From positions 1 through 48,861 of the forward strand of contig JAFGIN010000177.1 in the NCBI GenBank assembly GCA_016929595.1: 48,861 bases of DNA, in the 5' to 3' direction. Positions 1-7,544 of this stretch are shown here, in pieces; within the stretch, counting starts at the first letter, position 1, and every line of letters begins with the position of its first letter. Below the pieces are notes generated by a model that saw only the letters and a program-made list of their open reading frames with translations, was not told where the DNA came from and ran no database searches. Position numbers and translations under genes: made by a program. The stretch is from Chitinispirillaceae bacterium (lineage in GTDB: Bacteria; Fibrobacterota; Chitinivibrionia; Chitinivibrionales; Chitinispirillaceae).

Positions 1-77
1 CCTTCTACCTTCTACCTTCTACCTTCTACCTTCTACCTTCTACCTTCTACCTTCTACCTTCTACCTTCTACCTTCTA
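1..77. repeat. Heptanucleotide tandem array, 11 perfect copies of CCTTCTA
   Basis: The window opens with eleven perfect head-to-tail copies of CCTTCTA. The array is cut by the window edge, so its true length is unknown. The stop codon (TAG) and last residues of the minus-strand small-subunit gene lie inside it. It resembles the short tandemly repeated repetitive (STRR) heptamers described in cyanobacteria. Confidence 0.95.
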
Positions 78-850
78 TCCACCGTGCCGTCAATTCGCCC
101 TATCACCTGAAGCAACCCGTTTAAAATTGTCAATGGATGCGGCGGACACCCGGGAATATACAGATCCACCGGTAGCAGATCCCCTGCTCCATCACACACT
201 TCATCATGCCCGGCAAAAATTCCCCCGGAGATTGCACATGCACCAACAACGATTACAATTTTTGGAGCAGGTGTGGCATCATAGGTTTTCATCAGGGCAA
301 GCTTCATGTTTTTTGAAACCGGCCCCGTTATCAGTACTCCGTCCGCATGGCGCGGTGATGCAACAAACTGAATACCGAAACGGCCAAGATCCCATCCGAC
401 TGTAGTTAAAACGTTTACATCAGATTCACAGGCGTTACAACCTCCTGCGCTTACCTGACGCAACTTGAGCGATCTCCCGAAGAGCGCTTTGATTTTTTTA
501 TTAAGTTGTGCAGCAAGAACCATCTCCTGCTGATCTGCAGGAACAATAAGATCGTCACGTTTACTTACTGAAAGACGGTAATCGTTTGAGTAGCTGATCG
601 CACCGTTTGGACAAACGTCAACACAATCGGTACAGAAAAGACATTTTCCAAGGTCAATGATCTTTTTATTTTCAATAGTAATCGCCCCTGTTGGGCAGCT
701 TTCTGCGCACTTAATGCAGTTATCACTGCACTTAGCCGCATCAATAACCGGTCGTCCTCTGAAACGGTCCGGCACCGATGGTGGCGGGGCATCCGGATAC
801 TTAATCGTTCTATGCTTCTGCTGTAAACGAGCCATCACTACTTTTAACAT
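68..850 (-). CDS. Ehr complex small subunit: ferredoxin fused to NuoB/HyfI-like domain
   Basis: Electron-transfer subunit of a membrane-bound hydrogenase/complex I-related enzyme (260 aa). Residues 35-90 form a two-[4Fe-4S] ferredoxin domain with C41, C45, C48, C52 and C70, C73, C76, C80. Residues 125-255 are a NuoB/HyfI-like 20-kDa domain with C138, C141, C205 and C235 as ligands of the proximal cluster. In E. coli hydrogenases 3 and 4 these are separate proteins (HyfH and HyfI); here they are one chain. It is the last gene of the operon, 145 bp after the large subunit, and its stop codon sits inside a heptamer array. The iron-sulfur ligands are all present, so electron transfer should be intact. 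It should act on the cytoplasmic side of the inner membrane. Confidence 0.9.
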   Translation of the reverse strand: MLKVVMARLQQKHRTIKYPDAPPPSVPDRFRGRPVIDAAKCSDNCIKCAESCPTGAITIENKKIIDLGKCLFCTDCVDVCPNGAISYSNDYRLSVSKRDDLIVPADQQEMVLAAQLNKKIKALFGRSLKLRQVSAGGCNACESDVNVLTTVGWDLGRFGIQFVASPRHADGVLITGPVSKNMKLALMKTYDATPAPKIVIVVGACAISGGIFAGHDEVCDGAGDLLPVDLYIPGCPPHPLTILNGLLQVIGRIDGTVDRR

Positions 851-862
851 AATTTATTCCTT

Positions 863-907
863 CAGTAGTCAGTAGTCAGTTGTCAGTAGTCAGTTGTCAG
901 TAATCAG
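863..907. repeat. Degenerate heptamer array CAGTAGT/CAGTTGT, six units
   Basis: Between the large- and small-subunit genes there are six consecutive 7-bp units: CAGTAGT, CAGTAGT, CAGTTGT, CAGTAGT, CAGTTGT, CAGTAAT, followed by CAG. The array lies in the 5' untranslated region of the small-subunit gene. Confidence 0.85.
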
Positions 908-938
908 AGTATCTGCGTATCTGAAACAATTCTCTTTT

Positions 939-995
939 GCTGTTGGTTGTTGGCTATTAGCATTCCTCATTCTTAATTCCTCATTCCTCATTCTC
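939..995. repeat. Two further degenerate heptamer runs
   Basis: Positions 939-959 read GCTGTTG, GTTGTTG, GCTATTA. Positions 961-995 read CATTCCT, CATTCTT, AATTCCT, CATTCCT, CATTCTC. The last unit touches the stop codon of the large-subunit gene (995-997). Confidence 0.7.
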
Positions 996-2548
996 TAAAG
1001 GTCATTCCCGCAATATGAAAGATTAAAGCTCTTATTGCAGATAGGGAAATCGGATATCTGTTGATTTCTCAGTGCCATCGCCAGTCCGGTCCAGTTGTGA
1101 AATGATGGGTCAACCACTTTATAGCGCGTAAATTGTCCATTTTTATCGGTCAAAGCCACATGACACACTTCCCCGCGCCACGCTTCATTTAATGATATCA
1201 CAATACTTTCCGGAGCCAGTGAGCCGCAGGAAACTGAAATTTTTCCTCCAGGCAGAGCACGAACCTGTTCAATAACGAATTTCAGTGATTGCTGTATCTC
1301 AAGCCAGCGAACATAAGCACGTGCAAATACATCACCGGTCTGACATGTTGACACTGGAATATGCTTGAAACAGTAAATACCCGAAGCGTGATCCTGCCTG
1401 ACATCCCTTATAAGCCCGGCAGCCCGTGCAGCTGGCCCCACCAGACCAAGTTCAGCTGCAGTCTTTGTTGAAACAGTTCCCGTATGTTCAAACCGTGCCA
1501 TCACCGTCTGAGCTTCCCACAGAAGATTTATCGCGACATCAACATCCTTCTCAGCAGCTTTGAATCGTTTTAAAAGGTCGTCAACTCTTGACTGTTCTAT
1601 GTCATGACGGACACCGCCGGGACAGACGAGTCCACGGCCGAATCTGTTTCCGCATATTACTGCGGACATGTTAAGAAAATCTCCTCTGATACGCCCGCAA
1701 TAACTTGACGTAGGTAAAAAACCGATATCAAGTGCCAGCGCTCCAAGATCTCCGACATGATTTGCAAGACGTTCAAGTTCGAGAGCTATTCCTCTTATTG
1801 CCATTGCCCTTGGTGAAACCCTTGCATCCGCAAGAGTTTCGATATTTTGACAATAGGTAGACGCATGACCAATAGCTGTATCTCCGGCAATGTTTTCAGC
1901 GTAATGAAGCGTACGTGCTCCGGGGCCGCCAATAAGTGCTTTTTCGATACCTCTGTGCTGATACCCCAAAGCAATTTCCAGGTGAAACACCTCTTCACCA
2001 TGGCATTGAAACCGAAAGTGGCCGGGTTCTATAATACCGGCATGCACCGGTCCAACCGCCACCTCATGAACCTGTTCACCCTCTACGGTATAAAAATCAC
2101 CGGTTGCCGGAAGAATATCCTCTGCCCCATCCGGGTTCCATATATCGCGTTTTATAAATGATCGATGCCAGCGTACTGGTTTGAACCATGGATGACCGAC
2201 AGGTTTGAGTCCATACTGTTCAGCAATCTCCCTTTCGAACATGTGCACCTGAGGACAGCGTGGTGTCAAAGATGGATACTCATCACCCTGTAGTACAACC
2301 CGCCCAACCGAAAGTTCATTATCTTCATCATCAGCCAGCACCACATAAAGGTCTGTTTCAGAAGCATTCTTTCCGGAAAGAGCGAAGAGTGCAGATACTC
2401 GTTGACCAAACGCAACATTTGTAAGGATAGCCTGACCGAACTGTTCAATTGAAAGCTCCGGTATATCATCCAGTTTAAGAGCCGCGCCGTTATTGGTTAT
2501 TGCCAGAGTTGAATTACTTTTTATTGCCGTTGCAGAGACAGTCATCAT
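995..2548 (-). CDS. Ehr complex large subunit (NuoCD/HyfG-like, lacks Ni-binding cysteines)
   Basis: Fusion of a NuoC-like 30-kDa domain (about residues 1-150) and a NuoD/HycE-like large-subunit domain (517 aa). True [NiFe] hydrogenases carry two CxxC motifs that hold the metal centre. Here the first site reads AENIAGDTAIGHASTYCQN instead of the CGICG-type motif. The C-terminus reads DFPICNKSFNLSYCGNDL with no DPCxxC motif. This pattern matches the energy-converting hydrogenase-related (Ehr) complexes, in which the large subunit has lost the nickel site as NuoD has. No C-terminal extension for protease processing is present. The gene overlaps the preceding HyfF-like gene by 4 bp, showing translational coupling. 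The substrate of the complex is unknown. Confidence 0.9.
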   Translation of the reverse strand: MMTVSATAIKSNSTLAITNNGAALKLDDIPELSIEQFGQAILTNVAFGQRVSALFALSGKNASETDLYVVLADDEDNELSVGRVVLQGDEYPSLTPRCPQVHMFEREIAEQYGLKPVGHPWFKPVRWHRSFIKRDIWNPDGAEDILPATGDFYTVEGEQVHEVAVGPVHAGIIEPGHFRFQCHGEEVFHLEIALGYQHRGIEKALIGGPGARTLHYAENIAGDTAIGHASTYCQNIETLADARVSPRAMAIRGIALELERLANHVGDLGALALDIGFLPTSSYCGRIRGDFLNMSAVICGNRFGRGLVCPGGVRHDIEQSRVDDLLKRFKAAEKDVDVAINLLWEAQTVMARFEHTGTVSTKTAAELGLVGPAARAAGLIRDVRQDHASGIYCFKHIPVSTCQTGDVFARAYVRWLEIQQSLKFVIEQVRALPGGKISVSCGSLAPESIVISLNEAWRGEVCHVALTDKNGQFTRYKVVDPSFHNWTGLAMALRNQQISDFPICNKSFNLSYCGNDL

Positions 2549-3978
2549 TGCCCTCCCAGGAAACGAACCGCATCATTGAGCAGATCTCTTAAAGGTGCAG
2601 GTATATAGACACCCAGGAGCAGCACCAGTGCCATCAGTCCAAGTATTGGTGCCCCGGTGATCAATCCATCCCGGAAAATTTTCTTTTCCGTAACCGATGC
2701 CGGAGTTTTCCCCTGAACAGCCGATAATACTGTCGCACCCATTCCAATAAACACCAGCAGCAGCAACGCAAGGTATCCACTGCCAATCAGATATTTTTGT
2801 GCCGAAAAAGCCCCGTTAAGAATTGCAAATTCACTGATAAACGGGCCAAATGGCGGAGACCCGGTGATAGCGAAAAATCCAAGCAGAAACATCGATCCGC
2901 TAAGAGGTAATAAACGCAAAGCACCCTGAACATGATCAATATTCTTACTTCCGTATGCCCGGTGAATATTACCCACCGACAGGAAAAGTACACCTTTTGT
3001 CAAACAGTTTGTAATTACATGAAGCAGAGTTCCAAAGAGTGCCGGTACACCTATGCCAAGCCCGATGACCAGTATTCCCATATGTTCAATACTTGAATAC
3101 GCAAGCATCCGTTTGAGGTCTCTCTGACGTATCATAAACAGTGCCGCAGTCGCCATGGATAAAAAACCAACTACCAAAAGTAGTTTTGAAACATAAGCAC
3201 CCTCATTTGCAGCACAGCAGATATGATAAATTCTCAAAAGTGCCAGAAATGCGCAACTGGTAATTCCACCGGCGAAGATAGCTCCGACAATACCGGGCGA
3301 TTCGCCATAAGCATCAGGTTTCCAGGTGTGCATCGGTGCAAGTCCCATCTTTGTACCGTAACCGACCAGCAAAAGTATGAACGCAAGGTGTAACCATATT
3401 TTTGATAAATGAGGAGCATTTTTCAGAATCGTCGCATAGTTGAGCGTTACATCTAATCCGGCATGCAGTGATGCGTATGCCATGAAAAATGTGCCCAGTA
3501 GTGCCATCGCAATACCAACAGAACCAATCAGAAGATATTTCCAGGTAGCTTCAATACTGAATTGAGTGTGATTGAAATAGATCAGCGGTGCAGTGATCAG
3601 TGTTGTAGCCTCAATAGCCACCCATATCAACCCCAGATGCTGAGCCCATGTCACCAGACTCATCGTGCTTAAAAAAGCGATCATACAAACGATAAACAGA
3701 CGATTTGGACGTTCTTTGCGATGCATAAGATACGGGACCGCATACAATGAACAAAAAAGAAAGAGTATACTTACCACAAGCAGAATAAGTTTTCCCGGAG
3801 GATCAAGCTGTAACCACTCACCGGTATAGGCCATCTTTGGCGTTACAAGTGCATACAGTGTCATACCCATATGCGGAATTGCCGCAACAGGCAATAATAA
3901 CGGTCTCCATTTGTTTGATTTGATCAGGGCGGCAATCCCTGCCATCAGCAGCGGAAATAGTATCTGCAAATACGCCAT
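2545..3978 (-). CDS. HyfF-like antiporter-type membrane subunit (NuoL/M/N family)
   Basis: Polytopic proton-pumping-type subunit of the Ehr complex, about 477 aa. I chose the ATG at 3978, which gives MAYLQILFPL with a GGAG ribosome-binding site 5-10 bases upstream. A longer reading frame would start inside the upstream gene. The sequence has the Mrp-antiporter core: a GLIWVAIEATTLI segment near residue 120, a lysine-containing GYGTKMGLAPMHTWKPDAYG segment, and KRMLAYSSIEHMGI. The pattern of hydrophobic stretches suggests 14 or so membrane spans. It lies 5 bp after the HyfE-like gene and overlaps the large subunit by 4 bp. Confidence 0.88.
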   Translation of the reverse strand: MAYLQILFPLLMAGIAALIKSNKWRPLLLPVAAIPHMGMTLYALVTPKMAYTGEWLQLDPPGKLILLVVSILFLFCSLYAVPYLMHRKERPNRLFIVCMIAFLSTMSLVTWAQHLGLIWVAIEATTLITAPLIYFNHTQFSIEATWKYLLIGSVGIAMALLGTFFMAYASLHAGLDVTLNYATILKNAPHLSKIWLHLAFILLLVGYGTKMGLAPMHTWKPDAYGESPGIVGAIFAGGITSCAFLALLRIYHICCAANEGAYVSKLLLVVGFLSMATAALFMIRQRDLKRMLAYSSIEHMGILVIGLGIGVPALFGTLLHVITNCLTKGVLFLSVGNIHRAYGSKNIDHVQGALRLLPLSGSMFLLGFFAITGSPPFGPFISEFAILNGAFSAQKYLIGSGYLALLLLVFIGMGATVLSAVQGKTPASVTEKKIFRDGLITGAPILGLMALVLLLGVYIPAPLRDLLNDAVRFLGGQ

Positions 3979-3983
3979 AAAAG

Positions 3984-4625
3984 TTACTCCTTCAGCGAAC
4001 TGAGAATGCGTGTATCCATAGATGAAAATGACTTGTTGATCTTGCTGATGATAATGCAACTGACAAAAATAGCAACAAAAAGATCGAGCAGCACACCCAT
4101 CTCAACAATCATCGGCATTGCACCCATAAGCAGCAATCCGAAAATGAAAATTCCGTTTTCGAGAATCAGGTAGCCTATAACCTGCGAAAGTGCCTTGAAC
4201 CTGGTTGTAACGATGATAAAACCGATTAGAATTGTCGCGATCGATGATGGTACGATGAGTGTTCCTGTATGTTCCTGTGCAAGAGGAATATGACTTGTAA
4301 AAAGAAGAGCAAACACTGTTGCCAGTGCACCAAGAATTATTGATGGGAGAATGCCGATAAGCGGTTCAAATTCACGTTTGATCTGAGCATCCCGCAGCGC
4401 CTGAGACATCATGGATGGAATCACAAAAGCCTTCAGTATCATCGTTGTAAGAACAATCAGAATAGAGGCTAACGAGAAGTGATTATGCGCTAGAAGTGGA
4501 AGAAACCCCAGAAGAAATCCCTGGATTGCAACAATACGGATAACGGTCAGGATCCGGCTTGTTCCTAATGTAAAAAGATTCAGTACCAGAATAATAACCA
4601 GTATTGCGTTTAGAATATTTGTCAT
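3984..4625 (-). CDS. HyfE-like membrane subunit (NuoK-related)
   Basis: Small hydrophobic subunit of 213 aa with about six membrane segments. The segment QVIGYLILENGIFIFGLLL (about residues 145-165) carries the membrane-buried glutamate region shared with HyfE and NuoK. HyfE proteins of hydrogenase-4 complexes are of this length. The gene follows the NuoH-like gene with a 4-bp gap and precedes the HyfF-like gene by 5 bp, as expected for one operon. It probably forms part of the proton path next to the antiporter-like subunits. Confidence 0.88.
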   Translation of the reverse strand: MTNILNAILVIILVLNLFTLGTSRILTVIRIVAIQGFLLGFLPLLAHNHFSLASILIVLTTMILKAFVIPSMMSQALRDAQIKREFEPLIGILPSIILGALATVFALLFTSHIPLAQEHTGTLIVPSSIATILIGFIIVTTRFKALSQVIGYLILENGIFIFGLLLMGAMPMIVEMGVLLDLFVAIFVSCIIISKINKSFSSMDTRILSSLKE

Positions 4626-4629
4626 TATA

Positions 4630-5538
4630 TCACCTTACCAGAAGAATGAAACCAAATGCACAAAAAAGAAGTGCACTGACCAACAGATACGGAACATGCT
4701 GCATCTGCAGCCGCGCCATCACCGATTCCACCACACCAACGAGCACCGCAATTCCCATAACACCGAAAATCTGCAGAAGCCAGTTTATCCAGTCGGACTG
4801 TAATTGAAAAGGCATTAATATATGTAGAAGCACCGTACTGAGAATGAATAGCTTAACTGCAGCAGTATAGGAGATCACACCGAATAATGGTCCGCTGTGA
4901 TCCAGCACCATCACTTCATGAATCATTGTCAGCTCCAGATGTGTATTAGGATCATCAACAGGAATCCTGCAGCTTTCTGCAAGCATTATAATAAATAATC
5001 CTATTGCAATCAAAACTACAGGAGCCGCGATAGCAACAGAAAATCCCTCCATCGGTCCATGCAGCATCGGTGTCAGTGAAAATGCTCCCGATATTTTAAT
5101 CAACACTAAAAATACAAAGAAAAGTGCAGGTTCGGAAAAACAGGCAAATGTTACTTCACGTGCCGACCCCATCCCTTCAAAAGCAGATCCCGTATCAAGA
5201 GCCGCTGCGGTAGTAAAAAACCTTGACAACCCGAACAGATACGCAAACAGGATCAGATCACCTGTAAATGTAACAGGAGCACTGAACGGTCCCATTGGCA
5301 CCAGCAACCCCGCGATGAGAAGCGCAACAAGTGTAACAATCGGACCTATACGAAAGATCCAGGTTGTAGTGGTGCTGTATACCATGCCTTTACGCATCAA
5401 TTTGATAATATCATAATATGGCTGCAGAAATGACGCGCCGACTCTACCACCAAACCAGGCTTTGGTTTTATTGATGATACCCATCAGCAGCGGAGGCATC
5501 AGTAATAATAACAATACATGAATAATACTTGTAATCAT
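4630..5538 (-). CDS. HyfC/NuoH-like membrane anchor subunit
   Basis: Membrane subunit of 302 aa that in complex I-type enzymes docks the peripheral arm and forms the entrance of the proton channel. NuoH/HyfC hallmarks are visible: KAWFGGRVGASFLQPYYDI near residue 30, GSAREVTFACFSEPALFF in the middle, and AESCRIPVDDPNTHLELTM near residue 190. It lies between the second HyfB-like gene and the HyfE-like gene with gaps of 3-4 bp. This subunit should contact the cluster-bearing small subunit. Confidence 0.92.
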   Translation of the reverse strand: MITSIIHVLLLLLMPPLLMGIINKTKAWFGGRVGASFLQPYYDIIKLMRKGMVYSTTTTWIFRIGPIVTLVALLIAGLLVPMGPFSAPVTFTGDLILFAYLFGLSRFFTTAAALDTGSAFEGMGSAREVTFACFSEPALFFVFLVLIKISGAFSLTPMLHGPMEGFSVAIAAPVVLIAIGLFIIMLAESCRIPVDDPNTHLELTMIHEVMVLDHSGPLFGVISYTAAVKLFILSTVLLHILMPFQLQSDWINWLLQIFGVMGIAVLVGVVESVMARLQMQHVPYLLVSALLFCAFGFILLVR

Positions 5539-5541
5539 GAA

Positions 5542-7515
5542 TCAAAACCCCACAATCAAAAGCACAATAATAATTATCAAAATATATAACACATACGTAT
5601 GCGTCTGTCCCATCTGAAACACACGCACCATTGGCAGGTAATGACCGGCAAAACGGAAAAACGGAAGAATTATTTTATCAAGAATAGTATCATTAACCAC
5701 AGATTTGAAGCTGAAACGTCGTGGAAATGCACCACTTATTTCAGGTTTTTGACTTACAGGCCACAAAATGAATCCGAACAATTTGACAAGAGTATCTCCC
5801 GTGGAAGATCCGGTATATTGCATTTTATCAGTCGGCCGTGCATAACCACAATCCCAGGTACCTTTAGCGATATCATTTTTGCCGGGCCAGAGTCTGAAAA
5901 CAAGTAAAAAGAAAATAATTGCTGATAACAACACTGCAGCAATTATGCAAATCAACTGCAGTGGTGCAATGTGCAAAACAGACATCGCAGGTTCAGTACT
6001 GCGGGCCCAGAGATTTGTTGCACCTCCAAGAACATTCACAACTGGAAGTGGGTACACCCCGATAAAGAGGCACAACACCGCACAAATACACATCGGAACC
6101 AGAAGGACCGGAGAAGATTCTTCTGCATGGTTGATCAACTCGTTTCGCGGATTTCCAAGATAGACAGCCCCTGCCAGTTTAACAAATGCAGCAACAGCCA
6201 AAGATCCAATGGTCGCCAGAGCTACAGCACCAAGCGCAGCAAAAGGTAAGCTTTGAACGGCATCTCCCGTAATAGTTTTAAATAATCCTATGTATATCAG
6301 CCATTCACTCATAAATCCATTCATCGGAGGGAGTGCGCAAATTGCAATGGCCCCAAGAACAAAAAGGATCATTGTCAGAGGCATCTTTTTCGCAAGTCCA
6401 CCCATCTGGTTGATATCTCGTGTATGCATGACATGAATGACTGTCCCGGCATTGAAAAAGAGTAGTGATTTAAACAGGCCATGATTTACAACATGCAACA
6501 AAGCTCCACCAAACCCTAAAAATACCCAGTCGCTGCGTCCCTGGTAACGTCCAAGAAGTGCAAGTCCAAGTGCTATACAGATAATGCCGATATTTTCAAT
6601 ACTGCTGTAAGCAAGCATTTTTTTGATGTCATTCTGACTGATTGAAAAAACAATTCCAGCAACACCGCTGATAATCCCAATAATCAGAAGCACACTACCC
6701 CACCAGATGTCTGTCACTGGTATCAGCTGAGTCATTCTTACTATTCCGTAAATTCCCATTTTCAACATTACCCCGGACATAAGGGCAGACACGTGACTTG
6801 GAGCATTCGCATGCGCCCCCGGCAGCCACACATGAAGAGGCATGATTCCGGCTTTGAACCCAAATCCGATCAGCGCAAGAATAAACAGTGTGCCTGCGGC
6901 TTTAGAGGACATGGTGAGAACCGGACTCAATTCAAAAGATCCGGTAAATTGGCTCCATAAAATAAACATTGCAAAAAGACATAGTGTTCCGATATGTGTA
7001 GCGATCAGATAAACCCACCCGGCCTGCCGCACACTGCAGTTGTCATCCTCTACTGTCGCAGCAAAAAATGCTGACAGAGCCATTATTTCCCATGCAACAA
7101 TAAAGAGTATACTGTCCCGGGCCACAACAACAAGCGCCATTGATCCCGCAAGTAAACCAAAAAAAACTCCCAGTTTCTGTCCATTTTCAGGATGTTCAGA
7201 CTGCTTCCAGTACTCAAGACCATACACCGATCCAAGCAGCGGAACTATGAATATCAAACTGAGAAACACGACACTGAGAACATCCAACGCAGCTGAAAAA
7301 TTACCCCAGGGCAATTGCCATCTCAGTTGTATCGAGACTGCGTTTCCAGAAGCAAGAAACAATCCTGCACCAGACAACCCCAGAACAGAACCCACCGCTA
7401 TCAAAAATGTTGTCAGCCTCTGCCCATGATTTGACCTGGAAGAAAACAATAACGCTGGAAAACCACTTACGCACAAAATTGCGATTGCACCAAGAATCAG
7501 ATTAAGACTTACCAT
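5542..7515 (-). CDS. HyfB-like antiporter-type subunit, copy 2
   Basis: Large polytopic protein (657 aa) of the HyfB/NuoL family. The core shows WEIMALSAFFAATVEDDN near residue 140, GFGFKAGIMPLHVWLPGAHA near 220, and KKMLAYSSIENIGII near 300. The C-terminal part has the motif GTWDCGY followed by MQYTGSS, typical of HyfB-like proteins. It is a diverged paralogue of the neighbouring upstream gene and of nearly equal length. The ATG at 7515 is the natural start. There is a 29-bp gap to copy 1 and a 3-bp gap to the NuoH-like gene. Confidence 0.92.
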   Translation of the reverse strand: MVSLNLILGAIAILCVSGFPALLFSSRSNHGQRLTTFLIAVGSVLGLSGAGLFLASGNAVSIQLRWQLPWGNFSAALDVLSVVFLSLIFIVPLLGSVYGLEYWKQSEHPENGQKLGVFFGLLAGSMALVVVARDSILFIVAWEIMALSAFFAATVEDDNCSVRQAGWVYLIATHIGTLCLFAMFILWSQFTGSFELSPVLTMSSKAAGTLFILALIGFGFKAGIMPLHVWLPGAHANAPSHVSALMSGVMLKMGIYGIVRMTQLIPVTDIWWGSVLLIIGIISGVAGIVFSISQNDIKKMLAYSSIENIGIICIALGLALLGRYQGRSDWVFLGFGGALLHVVNHGLFKSLLFFNAGTVIHVMHTRDINQMGGLAKKMPLTMILFVLGAIAICALPPMNGFMSEWLIYIGLFKTITGDAVQSLPFAALGAVALATIGSLAVAAFVKLAGAVYLGNPRNELINHAEESSPVLLVPMCICAVLCLFIGVYPLPVVNVLGGATNLWARSTEPAMSVLHIAPLQLICIIAAVLLSAIIFFLLVFRLWPGKNDIAKGTWDCGYARPTDKMQYTGSSTGDTLVKLFGFILWPVSQKPEISGAFPRRFSFKSVVNDTILDKIILPFFRFAGHYLPMVRVFQMGQTHTYVLYILIIIIVLLIVGF

Positions 7516-7544
7516 GTAAAGAAAACCCTGAATTCAAATACCAG

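Noticed and set aside
863-995. CRISPR-like array from the short repeats
   Set aside because: Units are 7 bp without spacers and no cas gene is present. These are simple tandem repeats.
995-2548. Active [NiFe] hydrogenase large subunit
   Set aside because: Both nickel-binding CxxC motifs are missing.
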